Below, piece after piece: positions 11,200 through 19,941 of a stretch of DNA of 64,000 nt. Numbering within the stretch: position 1 is the stretch's first letter; each line of letters begins with the position of its first letter. The notes under the pieces were generated by a model. The model was given only the letters and a program-made list of their open reading frames with translations. It had not been told where the DNA came from and searched no databases. Location of the stretch: positions 1 to 64,000 of the forward strand of contig CALYPG010000012.1 in NCBI GenBank assembly GCA_945271295.1. The letters run 5' to 3'. Made by a program: the position numbers and the translations under genes. Origin of the DNA: an uncultured Gilliamella sp. GTDB lineage: Bacteria > Pseudomonadota > Gammaproteobacteria > Enterobacterales > Orbaceae.

Positions 11200-12645
11200 A
11201 TGCCATCAAAATATTATGGTGCCAATGCAACACTTTCAACAATTAACACTGCTTCATTTAGTCAAAATTCAACAATTAATAGCCAAAATGAAACGAATAA
11301 AACTATGAAAGAAGAGAAAATCAATTCAAATGAATCAAAATCGAGTCCTGAAGTAGAAATAAAAGATACCTCTCCTACCATAAAACCAAATTCAAACAAA
11401 GCTCCAGTTTCAAAACTATCGATTGTGGCAATTGTGTTAGCGATCGGTCTTAGTGGGAGTATTTTTTATTATGGTCATAAACAAATTGAAAAACAAAAAA
11501 AAGTTATTTCAACATTACAAACACAGTTAGCTAATTTAAAACAAACAACAAAACAAAGTATTACTAACGATTTACAAAATAATATCACTGAGGCCGTTAA
11601 CCAACAAAATCAGCAATTTTCGTCATTAGAACAACGAGTCAATCGCCAACTTTCTGAACAACAAAAAGTTCAACAACAGTTAGCTAATCAAATAAATGAC
11701 GCAACCACACTTAACGAAAAAAATATACACAATCTTAATGAACGCTTATCTGCTATGTCATCCACAGATAATAATGTTTGGTTAATTTCGCAAGCTAATT
11801 ATCTTGTCCACTTAGCAGGAAGAAAAATTTGGAACGATCAGGATTATGTTTCAGCGCGTTTATTACTAAAAAGTGCTGATGAAAGTTTAGCGCAAACCAA
11901 TGACCCAAGTCTATTACCCACCAGGCAAGCAATTAATAAAGATATTAGTTCCCTCTCTCAAATCAGTTATATTGATACTGATGGTATTATTATAAAGTTA
12001 ATAGGATTATCTGATGCATTAACAGAATTACCATTAGTAGGTAATTATAAAAATTTGGATCTTGGTATGACCCAGTATACTGAAGTACCACCAGAAACAA
12101 CTACTTTAAATAACAATGGATCAGAGGTAAAACCAATACCAAACAATAATGAAAACAGTGACAACAATAATATTTCAACATCAATTGCGGATTGGTCAAG
12201 TAATTTATTGAATAATACTAGTACTTTCATGCAGAAATTTATTACTATTGAAAAACTTGATGAAACTGAAAATAATTTTGCGACTTGTTTATCAAAAGCG
12301 GGAAATGACGAAAAACAAATTGTCCAATGTCAAATTTTAAAAACGCCACTTAGTTTAGAACAATCGCTTTATCTACGCGAAAATATTCGTTTCCGTTTAT
12401 TAATAGCCGCTCAAGCAGTACCAAGACATCAAGAATTGATTTATCAACGTGCGCTTAGTGATGCTTCTATTTGGGTAAATGCTTATTTTGATGGTGATGC
12501 TCCTAGCGTAAAAGCTTTTTTAGATGACCTTGAAAATTTACGCAGCCAACCAATTAGTGACCAATATATTCCAGAAAAACTGGTCAGTGCAAGTGAGCTA
12601 GAAAAATTGATGCAAACTCGCGTTCGTTCGATGTTGGCAAAATAG
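11200..12645 (+). CDS. hemX: HemX, uroporphyrinogen-III C-methyltransferase-like membrane protein
   Basis: A 481-residue single-pass inner membrane protein. A Ser/Asn/Lys-rich cytoplasmic N-terminus of about 65 residues leads to one membrane segment (SIVAIVLAIGLSGSIFYYGH). A Gln-rich coiled coil follows to about residue 180, then a periplasmic domain with VWLISQANYLVHLAGRKIW, typical of HemX. An Asn-rich low-complexity insert occurs around residue 310. Despite its name, HemX has no proven methyltransferase activity. ATG 11200 (GAGG six bases upstream) is preferred; an in-frame ATG twelve bases earlier is possible. Confidence 0.9.
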   Translation: MPSKYYGANATLSTINTASFSQNSTINSQNETNKTMKEEKINSNESKSSPEVEIKDTSPTIKPNSNKAPVSKLSIVAIVLAIGLSGSIFYYGHKQIEKQKKVISTLQTQLANLKQTTKQSITNDLQNNITEAVNQQNQQFSSLEQRVNRQLSEQQKVQQQLANQINDATTLNEKNIHNLNERLSAMSSTDNNVWLISQANYLVHLAGRKIWNDQDYVSARLLLKSADESLAQTNDPSLLPTRQAINKDISSLSQISYIDTDGIIIKLIGLSDALTELPLVGNYKNLDLGMTQYTEVPPETTTLNNNGSEVKPIPNNNENSDNNNISTSIADWSSNLLNNTSTFMQKFITIEKLDETENNFATCLSKAGNDEKQIVQCQILKTPLSLEQSLYLRENIRFRLLIAAQAVPRHQELIYQRALSDASIWVNAYFDGDAPSVKAFLDDLENLRSQPISDQYIPEKLVSASELEKLMQTRVRSMLAK

Positions 12646-12655
12646 GAGAATAATA

Positions 12656-13555
12656 ATGCTTAAAATATTAGTTATTTTCTTAATTCTAGTTGCTGGATTC
12701 TTTCTTGGTCCACTATTACAAGGACATCAAGGCTCTGCTATATTTGTTGTTGCCAATTACAAAATCAGTATGTCTTTTATCTCATTTGTTATTTTATTAA
12801 TATTAACCTTTCTTTGTTTTTATTTGATTTATTGGTTTATTAAAAAGATCTTTAATTCCAAAACCACATTAGGTAGATGGTTACGATTAAAATCGCCACA
12901 TAAAGCAGTGAAACGAATTGAACAAGCACAAATTTTTCTACTAGAAGGTAATTACCAACAAGCAGCTAAGCTATTTATGAAAAGTGCAAAAGGTGCAACT
13001 AATACCACATTATCCTATTTGCTAGCAGCCCAAGCTCAAATTGAAAACGATGAATTAATTCAGGCTAATCAATTACTTGAACAAGCGGCTAAAAGTTGCC
13101 AACCGCGGGAATTGTTTGCCTTTCAATTAGTACAACTTCGCTTGCAAATTAAAAATCATGAATACGATGCGGCGCAAATCCTGATTGAACGTTTACTTAA
13201 TGAAAAACCTCGCAACCCAGAAGTACTAAGACTTGCTGATCAATTGTATTATGAAACAGCTAATTACCAAGCTGTTATCGACCTATTGCCGATCATGTAT
13301 AAAACCAAAGTTTATAGTGAATCTCAATTAGATCAATTCAAACAAGCTGTGTATATTGGTCGTATTAAACAGTTAACTGCTGATGAAGATCCACAACAAT
13401 TAATCAATTGGTGGAAATCACAACCGAGAGCAATACTAAACAATTTAAGCTATCAAAAAGCAATGATTTATTGTCTCAAGCAATTAGGCCAAACCGATGA
13501 AGCAGATAAATTACAAGTTGCTATTACAAAAATTGAATCGCAAGAAAGAACTTAA
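12656..13555 (+). CDS. hemY: HemY, truncated tetratricopeptide membrane protein
   Basis: Last gene of hemCDXY. Two N-terminal membrane segments (residues 3-22 and 38-63) precede a helical TPR-like region (AQIFLLEGNYQQAAKLFMKSAKGA). The HemY family member of E. coli is about 398 residues; this one stops at 299 after the repeat QKAMIYCLKQLGQTDEADKL, so roughly 100 C-terminal residues are missing. A terminator begins at the stop codon and no remaining fragment is visible downstream, so the shorter form looks stable rather than newly broken. HemY is thought to act in haem or tetrapyrrole handling, with no enzyme activity known. Confidence 0.88.
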   Translation: MLKILVIFLILVAGFFLGPLLQGHQGSAIFVVANYKISMSFISFVILLILTFLCFYLIYWFIKKIFNSKTTLGRWLRLKSPHKAVKRIEQAQIFLLEGNYQQAAKLFMKSAKGATNTTLSYLLAAQAQIENDELIQANQLLEQAAKSCQPRELFAFQLVQLRLQIKNHEYDAAQILIERLLNEKPRNPEVLRLADQLYYETANYQAVIDLLPIMYKTKVYSESQLDQFKQAVYIGRIKQLTADEDPQQLINWWKSQPRAILNNLSYQKAMIYCLKQLGQTDEADKLQVAITKIESQERT

Positions 13556-13580
13556 AACAGGGGGTAATTTGCCCTGTTTT
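13554..13580 (+). terminator. hemCDXY terminator
   Basis: The stem AAAACAGGG/CCCTGTTTT (9 bp) begins within the hemY stop codon and ends in four Ts. It closes the operon. Confidence 0.8.
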
Positions 13581-13608
13581 AATCCATAACAATAATAGAA
13601 AAATGACT

Positions 13609-13932
13609 TCAGATTAAAAAATAGCGGATTAATGCCATAAAAGACATGCCAGCTACCACAATCCACATTAAATTTTTAGTTAAAACTGCCACAATAATAG
13701 TTGGAATTGCAGCTAAACAATATTCTACATTAAAATCTGGAAATGCCCCTTGTTTAATAATAAACAGATTTTGTACAAATAAGGCAGTTAAAATACAAAT
13801 AGGCACATAGGATAAAAAACGAATCACAATATCAGGCAATTGCAACTTGCGTACCAACAAAAAAGGAATAACTCTTGGTAACCAAGTCACAATGCCACAA
13901 CCTAAAATAATTAATAAACTGTAGCTAGTCAT
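13609..13932 (-). CDS. azlD: AzlD family branched-chain amino acid exporter subunit
   Basis: A 107-residue membrane protein with about four hydrophobic segments. The opening YSLLIILGCGIVTWLPRVIPF and the middle RFLSYVPICILTALFVQNLF are typical of AzlD/YgaH. AzlC and AzlD form a small complex exporting branched-chain amino acids or analogues; substrate specificity cannot be read from sequence. The gene overlaps azlC by four bases (ATGA), so translation is coupled. Confidence 0.88.
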   Translation of the reverse strand: MTSYSLLIILGCGIVTWLPRVIPFLLVRKLQLPDIVIRFLSYVPICILTALFVQNLFIIKQGAFPDFNVEYCLAAIPTIIVAVLTKNLMWIVVAGMSFMALIRYFLI

Positions 13933-14624
13933 GTTTTACGCTCCATAGCAACGCCCATAAAGCAACCTGCAAAGGTACTAACTAAAATCGCCATTTCTGA
14001 TGACAAAAATCGCATGAGCAATACCAACATAACCATCACAGTTAACATCGCGATTAATCGGTGTTTAATACGTTTACTTTTATCGCCAACTAGTTGTAAA
14101 TAAAGTAAACCAATAAACATAGCAACTAATGCATAATCTAAACCAAAAAGTGTAGGATTAGGCAACCACTCACCAATTAATGCCCCAAGCAAGCATGATA
14201 AAATCCAAGCAATATAAGCGGTTAAATTAAGTCCATGCATCCAAGCAGGATTAACCGGTGTTTTATTAGTGATAGCATTCATCGCTACTGCAAAAGTCTC
14301 ATCAGTTAATAAACTACCAATACCTAGATTATTGAGTAAAGAAAAGCGTCGAAAAGCTGGGGCTGTTGCCATACTCATCAAAAAATGACGAGAATTAACT
14401 AAAAAAACGGTAAAAATAATAGCCGAAATTGGGGTAGCAACCACCATCAATCCCGTTACAATAAATTGAGCTGCGCCAGCATAAATAATTACCGCAAGTA
14501 AAGTCACTTCTATAACCGATAAATTAGCTGCTTTACCCACTACGCCTGCCGCAATGCCAATGCCTATATAACCTAATAAAGTTGGTATGCAAGCTTGTAC
14601 ACCATCTTTAAATGTTAATTCCAT
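13929..14624 (-). CDS. azlC: AzlC family branched-chain amino acid exporter
   Basis: A 231-residue inner membrane protein of the AzlC/YgaZ family. The signature DGVQACIPTLLGYIGIGIAAG lies at the N-terminus and VNSRHFLMSMATAPAFRRF in the middle, with LTDETFAVAM following. It is the large subunit of the AzlCD exporter and the first gene of the pair. AGGAAG precedes the ATG. Upstream there is a candidate promoter and a 39-bp element shared with pdxS and moeA. Confidence 0.9.
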   Translation of the reverse strand: MELTFKDGVQACIPTLLGYIGIGIAAGVVGKAANLSVIEVTLLAVIIYAGAAQFIVTGLMVVATPISAIIFTVFLVNSRHFLMSMATAPAFRRFSLLNNLGIGSLLTDETFAVAMNAITNKTPVNPAWMHGLNLTAYIAWILSCLLGALIGEWLPNPTLFGLDYALVAMFIGLLYLQLVGDKSKRIKHRLIAMLTVMVMLVLLMRFLSSEMAILVSTFAGCFMGVAMERKT

Positions 14625-14673
14625 ATTTCTTCCTAATAAATAAAAGAGTCAAAATAGCAAATAAAATTCAATT

Positions 14674-14702
14674 ATTAGATTATAAATAATCGATTTTGTA
14701 AA
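14674..14702 (-). promoter_or_regulatory. Candidate azlCD promoter
   Basis: On the minus strand TTTACA (-35, 14702-14697) is followed after 17 bases by TCTAAT (-10, 14679-14674). The -35 box is the downstream end of the 39-bp element found also before pdxS and moeA; those two copies lack an obvious -10 at the same distance. Confidence 0.4.
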
Positions 14703-14734
14703 GATGTTTCAGGAGTACTATGCGTTTTAGTATG
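14696..14734 (-). promoter_or_regulatory. 39-bp conserved upstream element, copy A (azlC)
   Basis: Read on the minus strand this ends in CCTGAAACATCTTTACAA, identical at 18 of 18 positions to the copy before pdxS. The 21 bases before it also align without gaps to the other copies and contain ACTAAAAC, giving two half-sites 18 bp apart. It lies 72 bases upstream of the azlC start, oriented towards the gene. The rest of the azlC-to-15047 gap holds no gene that I recognise. Confidence 0.6.
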
Positions 14735-15046
14735 TTGAATTCACCGTTCCCACCAATCTAGCTTAATTATTGCCATTATATGAACTAAAAATCTATTTAA
14801 TTCCCTTCTTTGTTATAATTTCACCAACAAAATTATAGTGTTCATTTTAATCAAAAACTAAAATATTATGTAATTTAAAATTATAATGTGATAATTGTGG
14901 CTTAATCTCCTAAAATATTTAATCTATAAAACCCTTAAAGTTGATTCTAGCTAAATAATCAATCTTATTAATGTATGTATTTATAGAAAAAATGGTAACG
15001 CAATTGTTAACAGGATTATTAATAATAAAAGGAAGTAGGAAAGAGT

Positions 15047-15514
15047 ATGTCAAATGATATTTGTGGTTATATAGAACCAATATTAACCGAAGATAAGATA
15101 ATAAAATTATCTGAATTTATTGAACATAGTCAATTAGGGATAACAAAGATTGCTATAAATGAGCTATATAATTACCCAACTAATTTAATTCCTAATGATA
15201 ATGTATTTGCTTTTTTAATTGGTGATGTACCTGGCTATCCTAATGCTACTTATTTAATCGATTATAGCGAATATGCACCAGATACAGATATTGGTTTTCC
15301 TGCTGATCCAAAACAACGTTTAGATATATTAGTCAATACTTTGATCGATATGATTAAAATTACTAACGCTTCTAAAATGGTTGTATCTATGACTGAATGT
15401 AATCAAATAGAAACAATAAAAAGAATAAATTTTTCTCAGATGCGTGAGATTATTCATGCTGATTTTGAAGCTTATCAAGCACCACCGGATACACTTTATG
15501 AAATTATATGTTAA
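15047..15514 (+). CDS. Hypothetical protein, possible immunity-type orphan
   Basis: An acidic, soluble 155-residue protein with no signal peptide or membrane segment. Visible features are VFAFLIGDVPGYPNATYLIDYSEY, a central LDILVNTLIDMIKITNAS helix and the C-terminal MREIIHADFEAYQAPPDTLYEI. I do not recognise the family. Size, acidity and surroundings resemble cytoplasmic immunity proteins of polymorphic toxin systems, but that is a guess. A good SD (GGAAAGAGT) precedes the ATG. The frame ends in two tandem TAA codons and then stays open in the same frame for another 57 codons, so the gene may be a truncated version of a longer one. Confidence 0.6.
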   Translation: MSNDICGYIEPILTEDKIIKLSEFIEHSQLGITKIAINELYNYPTNLIPNDNVFAFLIGDVPGYPNATYLIDYSEYAPDTDIGFPADPKQRLDILVNTLIDMIKITNASKMVVSMTECNQIETIKRINFSQMREIIHADFEAYQAPPDTLYEIIC

Positions 15515-15895
15515 TAAAATTATAAACAAGCTTTCAATTTAACAGAAGAGAACTTGAATTACTTCTCAGAACCGTATTGCAAGTTTAATAATTCACTTAG
15601 CTTGCTAGATTTTAATTACAAATTGCCAACTAGCATAAAAATCAAAGTTGATGTTTTACAGTCAAGAAACGGTAGTGAATTTAAAATTTAATTTTTTTGC
15701 TAATAGATTTATACCGATAATATTATTTATTTTGATAATTTAGACAAATTAAGTGATCCCAAGGATATTTTGTTCTGGTTGTGGCTTCATCTAATGGGTG
15801 GACTTAGCTAGTATTCAAAACTTTAACCAATAGTTAAAGTTTGTCGAAAAATCAGCAGATCAATATTAAGCAGAGCAGGCGGAATTAGGTGAGAT
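15515..15895 (+). pseudogene. Degenerate coding debris downstream of the orphan gene
   Basis: Directly after the stop of the 155-residue gene, the same frame reads 57 sense codons (15518-15688), including LNYFSEPYCKFNNSL and KIKVDVLQSRNGSEF, before the next TAA. A second protein-like stretch follows near 15735-15800 (LSDPKDILFWLWLHLMGG), and short frames broken by stops continue to the kptA end. This looks like eroded coding sequence rather than spacer. The parent family is not recognised. Confidence 0.35.
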
Positions 15896-16441
15896 TTAAT
15901 CAAATAGTAAAAAATTAGTAGGAACAGTATTAGTTAACCAAACACCATTGTCAGCCAAATAAAACTTAAAGCCTTGCTGATACATTAACAGAGCTTTCAC
16001 TTTTAATACAATAGGCTTTCCGTGTCGTTTTCCTACAGCATTAGCTGTTTGTTCATCACTGGATAAATGAACATAATGACGATTACCTGCAATTAGTCCT
16101 TGTTCTTTTATTGAATCAATAAAGCGAGTTGCGGTACCGTGATATAAAAATTCAGGTGGTATCTGTTCTGCATAATTAATTTCAACTTGTTTAGTTGAAT
16201 GCCCTTGGGCTGCTCGTATTTTTAAGCCATCTTTTGAAATCGTAAATCGTTTTTTATCATTTGTTTCCACAATTTCTTTAATCAGTTCTTGGCTAAGAGA
16301 TTTACCATGTTGGTTTGCTTGTAGGATTAGGTAATTAATATCAACCCATCCATCTGCGTCTAATGTTATACCAATTGCTTCTGGTTGATGCCTTAAAATG
16401 TAACTTAGAAATTTGCTATTCTTGTCTAATTGATTATTCAT
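15896..16441 (-). CDS. kptA: RNA 2'-phosphotransferase (Tpt1/KptA family)
   Basis: A 181-residue protein of the KptA/Tpt1 family, which removes an internal 2'-phosphate from RNA by transferring it to NAD+. Family blocks are in order: [17 protein letters not shown] (Arg17-His18), the winged-helix-like [41 protein letters not shown], and [22 protein letters not shown]. In yeast the substrate is spliced tRNA; bacteria generally lack that splicing route, so the bacterial role is unclear (RNA repair has been proposed). It stands alone with SD AAGGA, between degraded sequences, consistent with horizontal acquisition. Confidence 0.93.
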   Translation of the reverse strand: MNNQLDKNSKFLSYILRHQPEAIGITLDADGWVDINYLILQANQHGKSLSQELIKEIVETNDKKRFTISKDGLKIRAAQGHSTKQVEINYAEQIPPEFLYHGTATRFIDSIKEQGLIAGNRHYVHLSSDEQTANAVGKRHGKPIVLKVKALLMYQQGFKFYLADNGVWLTNTVPTNFLLFD

Positions 16442-16498
16442 GTTTTAATCCTTAATAATTTTACCCATTTAATTATGGGGTATCCTTTTTTGTATTAA

Positions 16499-16651
16499 AT
16501 GTACAACCCAAGCGCAACGATCAATTTACTTTACTCAGCTTTAATCACAATAGCTGATCTTTTAGCAAAAAATCGATTTGTTCAAATCAGCGTCCTGTCA
16601 TGGTTAGCTATGGTCTTAAGTCTCAGGTTATATGCTTATGGTACGAAATAG
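16499..16651 (+). other. Short membrane-protein-like ORF (50 codons)
   Basis: An ATG-initiated frame encodes two hydrophobic stretches, LLYSALITIADLLA and VLSWLAMVLSLRLYAYG. There is no ribosome-binding site in front, and the surrounding 16442-17228 gap is full of decayed insertion-sequence fragments. It is more likely a remnant of a membrane protein than a functional gene. Confidence 0.25.
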
Positions 16652-16867
16652 TATAAAATCCTCATTATACACGGTGTATTACCAATGTAATGACATGTTT
16701 TGGATTAGAGTCTCACTTAATAATATTTTATAATTTAACAATCATCCCATTTATTTAATTTTCCTATCAGACACAAACCGATGTAAACAAGTTTAATATG
16801 ATTTTCGCCCAAAAAGTAGACTGAAGTATCCTCTATGATATAAATAAAAATTATAGGACAAAACATC

Positions 16868-16915
16868 ATGGTCAACAAATTTAGTCTTGAATTTAAATAA
16901 CAATCCATTGAGTCC
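16868..16915 (+). pseudogene. Remnant of an IS3-type OrfA N-terminus
   Basis: After AGGACAAAACATC, an ATG opens MVNKFSLEFK, then TAA, then QSIE. This resembles the SLEFKQSI start shared by IS3/IS150-type OrfA proteins, interrupted by a stop. Only this end remains before the sequence runs into an oppositely oriented IS30-like fragment. Confidence 0.35.
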
Positions 16916-17009
16916 TGTTAGCAACGGTTTTAGGTCGTGATGAAGGATGTCTACCTAGCGCCTGCGCTATCTTTTTGATCTTATAGCCCATAGACTTTAA
17001 GCATACCAT
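16893..17009 (-). pseudogene. Remnant of an IS30-family transposase N-terminal HTH
   Basis: On the minus strand a 38-codon frame reads LKSMGYKIKKIAQALGRHPSS. This matches the helix-turn-helix of IS30 transposases (typically a Gly-Tyr, Ile-Ala-x-Ala-Leu-Gly-Arg-x-Pro-Ser pattern). The conserved continuation is lost and the frame ends after TQWIVI. No catalytic DDE region or inverted repeats were found nearby. The remainder of the gap to srmB (17010-17228) holds no feature beyond the likely srmB promoter region. Confidence 0.55.
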
Positions 17010-17228
17010 GTTATATCTTACCACGGTTTTTAATGTTAAAATTTGCACTTATTATTTGAATTTACCTAATATTTATTAGTATGTTCTTTACTTGAATGAC
17101 ATAAAAGATCTACAGCTTAAAATCATCATATAAAAACCATATATGACAAAATCGTCACCGTTTTATTGATTGTAGTTCTGTTGATTGTCGCTATAATGTG
17201 TCACATTATTCCAGAATGATAGATCAAT

Positions 17229-18539
17229 ATGACTGTAACGACTTTTTCAGATTTACAATTAGATGACATTTTAATTCGCAACTTACAAACACAAAATATT
17301 CATACCCCAACAGTGATCCAAACTAAAACTATTCCAGTTGCGTTAGATGGTAAAGACATTTTGGGTTCAGCGCCAACTGGTACAGGCAAGACTTTAGCTT
17401 TTTTAATTCCTGCGGTACAACATTTACTTGACTTTCCTCGTCGCAAGCCAGGACCACCTCGAATTTTAATTTTAACCCCAACACGCGAACTGGCGATGCA
17501 GATTGCAGAACAAGCCAAACGACTAACCGAAAATACTTGTTTAAGTATTGCCACCATTACCGGTGGTGTGGCTTATATGAATCATGCCGAAGTGTTTAGT
17601 AAAAATCAAGATATTGCTATTGCTACCACTGGTCGCCTACTTCAATATATTAAAGAAGAAAATTTTGACTGCCGTGCAGTTGAAATGCTTATTCTTGATG
17701 AAGCCGATCGCATGCTCGACATGGGCTTTGCTCCCGATGTCGAAACCATTGCAGCAGAAACACGTTGGCGCAAACAAACGTTGCTCTTTTCAGCAACCCT
17801 TGAAGGAGTTGGATTACATGATTTTGCTAAACGCATTTTAAATGAACCCATTGAGATTAATGCTGATCCATCGCGCAAAGAACGTAAAAAAATCTTACAA
17901 TTTTATTATCGTGCAGATGATTTAAACCATAAAACTGCTCTACTTATACATTTATTGAAACAAGATGAGTTTAAAAAAACAATTGTCTTTGTCCGTAAAC
18001 GCGAGCGGGTACACGAATTAGTTACGTGGTTACATCAAGCTGGCATTAATAGCTGCTACTTGGAAGGTGAAATGGTGCAAGCTAAACGTAACGAAGCAAT
18101 CAAAAGAATCAGTAATAATACCGTTAACGTACTGGTTGCAACTGATGTAGCAGCACGTGGTATTGATATTGACGATGTCACACATGTTATTAATTTTGAC
18201 GCACCCAAAACTGCTGATGTCTATTTGCACCGCATTGGCCGTACTGCACGAGCGGGTAAAAAAGGTACTGCCATTATGTTGGTTGAAGCGCACGATAATG
18301 AATTATTGAAAAAAATCGAACGCTATATTCAAGAACCGATTAAACTAAGAACAATTGATGAACTAAGGCCAAAGACTAAAGCGCCAAAACCGGTAACTAA
18401 GAAAAAAGTCTCACAAAAAACTAAGCAAAAACAGTCGGATAAGAAGAAAGAACAAACTACCAAGAACAAGGTCAAACTCCGTCACCGAGACACCAAAAAC
18501 AAAGGTAAACCGAAACGGTTAATAACTACTACCGAATAA
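17229..18539 (+). CDS. srmB: DEAD-box ATP-dependent RNA helicase SrmB
   Basis: Cytoplasmic RNA helicase that assists early assembly of the 50S ribosomal subunit. The 436 residues contain all DEAD-box motifs: Walker A SAPTGTGKT at 47-55, TPTREL, DEAD at 157-160, SAT, the ATDVAARGID block and HRIGRTAR. The diagnostic SrmB stretches ITGGVAYMNHAEVFSKNQDI and LQYIKEENFDCRAVE match E. coli almost word for word. A Lys-rich basic tail after residue 375 (containing KLRHRDTKNKGKPKR) probably contacts rRNA. Monocistronic. Confidence 0.97.
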   Translation: MTVTTFSDLQLDDILIRNLQTQNIHTPTVIQTKTIPVALDGKDILGSAPTGTGKTLAFLIPAVQHLLDFPRRKPGPPRILILTPTRELAMQIAEQAKRLTENTCLSIATITGGVAYMNHAEVFSKNQDIAIATTGRLLQYIKEENFDCRAVEMLILDEADRMLDMGFAPDVETIAAETRWRKQTLLFSATLEGVGLHDFAKRILNEPIEINADPSRKERKKILQFYYRADDLNHKTALLIHLLKQDEFKKTIVFVRKRERVHELVTWLHQAGINSCYLEGEMVQAKRNEAIKRISNNTVNVLVATDVAARGIDIDDVTHVINFDAPKTADVYLHRIGRTARAGKKGTAIMLVEAHDNELLKKIERYIQEPIKLRTIDELRPKTKAPKPVTKKKVSQKTKQKQSDKKKEQTTKNKVKLRHRDTKNKGKPKRLITTTE

Positions 18540-18665
18540 TAAATCCTCACTTAATAGTTTAAACTTATATAATTGATTGTTCATAACAACTTGGACAATC
18601 GACTTTAATTGTTATAATGCAGGCATTGATAGTTATGCATTTTGAATACAACAAGGAGATAGATT

Positions 18666-19268
18666 ATGACATTAGTCACCCGTAAAGCCCCTGATTTTAC
18701 ATCAGCAGCAGTATTAGGATCAGGTGAAATAGTTAACAATTTTAACTTAGCTAACCATATCAAAGATAAATACGCAGTAGTATTCTTTTGGCCGATGGAT
18801 TTTACTTTTGTTTGCCCATCTGAAATCATCGCATTTGATCATCGTTTAGATGAATTTCAAAAACGTGGTGTTGAAGTAATTGGTGTGTCAATGGATTCGC
18901 AATATGTTCATAATGCTTGGCGTAATACCCCACAAGATAAAGGTGGTATTGGTGAGGTCAAATTCCCAATTGTTGCTGATGTTAAACATACAATTATGCA
19001 AGCTTATGGTATTGAACACCCTGAAGCAGGTGTCGCACTCCGTGCATCATTCTTTATTGATAAATCAGGAATTGTACGTCATGAAACAATTAATGATTTA
19101 CCGATTGGACGTAATATTGACGAAATGCTTCGTATTGTTGATGCCTTCCAATTTCATGAAGAACACGGTGAAGTATGCCCTGCTCAATGGACTAAAGGTA
19201 AACAAGGGATGAAAGATAATCCAAATGGTGTGGCTAGTTATTTAAAACAACACGCTAAAGAGCTTTAA
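18666..19268 (+). CDS. 2-Cys peroxiredoxin (AhpC/TSA family)
   Basis: A 200-residue thiol peroxidase that reduces H2O2 and organic hydroperoxides. Cys50 in DFTFVCPSE is the peroxidatic residue and Cys171 in GEVCPAQW the resolving residue, the typical 2-Cys (Prx1/AhpC) arrangement. The C-terminus ASYLKQHAKEL is of the form found in proteobacterial AhpC-like proteins that lack an adjacent AhpF; no ahpF is seen here, so thioredoxin is a likely reductant. SD AAGGAGA precedes the ATG and a strong terminator follows. Confidence 0.95.
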   Translation: MTLVTRKAPDFTSAAVLGSGEIVNNFNLANHIKDKYAVVFFWPMDFTFVCPSEIIAFDHRLDEFQKRGVEVIGVSMDSQYVHNAWRNTPQDKGGIGEVKFPIVADVKHTIMQAYGIEHPEAGVALRASFFIDKSGIVRHETINDLPIGRNIDEMLRIVDAFQFHEEHGEVCPAQWTKGKQGMKDNPNGVASYLKQHAKEL

Positions 19269-19326
19269 GAACTGTATTAAGAATACAATCTTTTTTATTA
19301 TTTTCAATTAAAAAGGACTTTGATTT

Positions 19327-19354
19327 AACCGAAGGGTCACCTTCGGTTTTTTTT
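19327..19354 (+). terminator. Peroxiredoxin gene terminator
   Basis: A 9-bp perfect stem AACCGAAGG/CCTTCGGTT with a 4-base loop is followed by a run of Ts. It lies 58 bases after the peroxiredoxin stop codon. Confidence 0.9.
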
Positions 19355-19449
19355 ATGACTAATTCATAAAAAAAGTTATAGGTTTGATTTTTTGGCCCAA
19401 TTCAGCAATGAAAACTTGCCAGTTTGCATTGTTTTTTTAATTTGAACCG

Positions 19450-19575
19450 CAGACGGTTCAGTGGAGGGTGGTTATTTTGGGTATTATCTTATTTAATGAT
19501 AGTTTTAGTTTAGTTCAGGCAAATTATATGCGATTTATTATTGGTGGTGTAATTGGTTTAATGGGAGTATCCTAA
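19450..19575 (+). pseudogene. Fragment resembling the end of a DMT/SMR-type transporter
   Basis: A frame without a good start reads VVILGIILFNDSFSLVQ and then RFIIGGVIGLMGVS before a stop. The pattern (a hydrophobic helix, an amphipathic turn, a Gly-rich last helix ending in GLxGV) resembles the C-terminal end of drug/metabolite transporters, and two intact SMR genes lie just beyond on the other strand. The fragment is short, so the assignment is weak. The rest of the 19269-19602 gap holds only the terminator. Confidence 0.3.
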
Positions 19576-19602
19576 AGCAAATATTGCCTAAAATATAATA
19601 GG

Positions 19603-19917
19603 TTACATGGTCACATGTAAACCAACTACCCCAATAATGATAATAGCCAATCCCAACAACCGCGCTGTATTTTTTGGTTCTTTAAACAGCAACATATTAG
19701 CTAATACCGCTCCTGAGGTTCCAAGCCCAACCCAAACTGGATAAACAATACTTAATTCAAGATAATGTAAAGAGATATAAAATAAAACAAATGAAACAAA
19801 AAATCCCCCCCAGTATAAAACTAATCTGAATAAGTTTTTCTGCTGAGCGTATAATTTAAGTCCAACTGCACCTATAACTTCAAATATTGATGCCGTAAAT
19901 ATTAACAGCCATCCCAT
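19603..19917 (-). CDS. SMR family transporter subunit (second of a pair)
   Basis: A 104-residue four-helix protein of the small multidrug resistance family. The membrane-embedded Glu lies in IFEVIGAVGLKLY, and YPVWVGLGTSGAVLANMLLF is the helix-3 signature. SMR pumps are proton-coupled antiporters for cationic drugs or small metabolites. Together with the gene just upstream it forms a paired-SMR system, probably a heterodimer with fixed opposite topology. ATG 19917 follows AAGGA at seven bases; the longer frame starts at a GTG inside this SD region. Confidence 0.85.
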   Translation of the reverse strand: MGWLLIFTASIFEVIGAVGLKLYAQQKNLFRLVLYWGGFFVSFVLFYISLHYLELSIVYPVWVGLGTSGAVLANMLLFKEPKNTARLLGLAIIIIGVVGLHVTM

Positions 19918-19941
19918 AAAATCATCCTTCACGTTTATTAC

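Noticed and set aside
16570-16600. tRNA-like GTTCAAATC sequence
   Set aside because: No acceptor or anticodon stems could be built around it.
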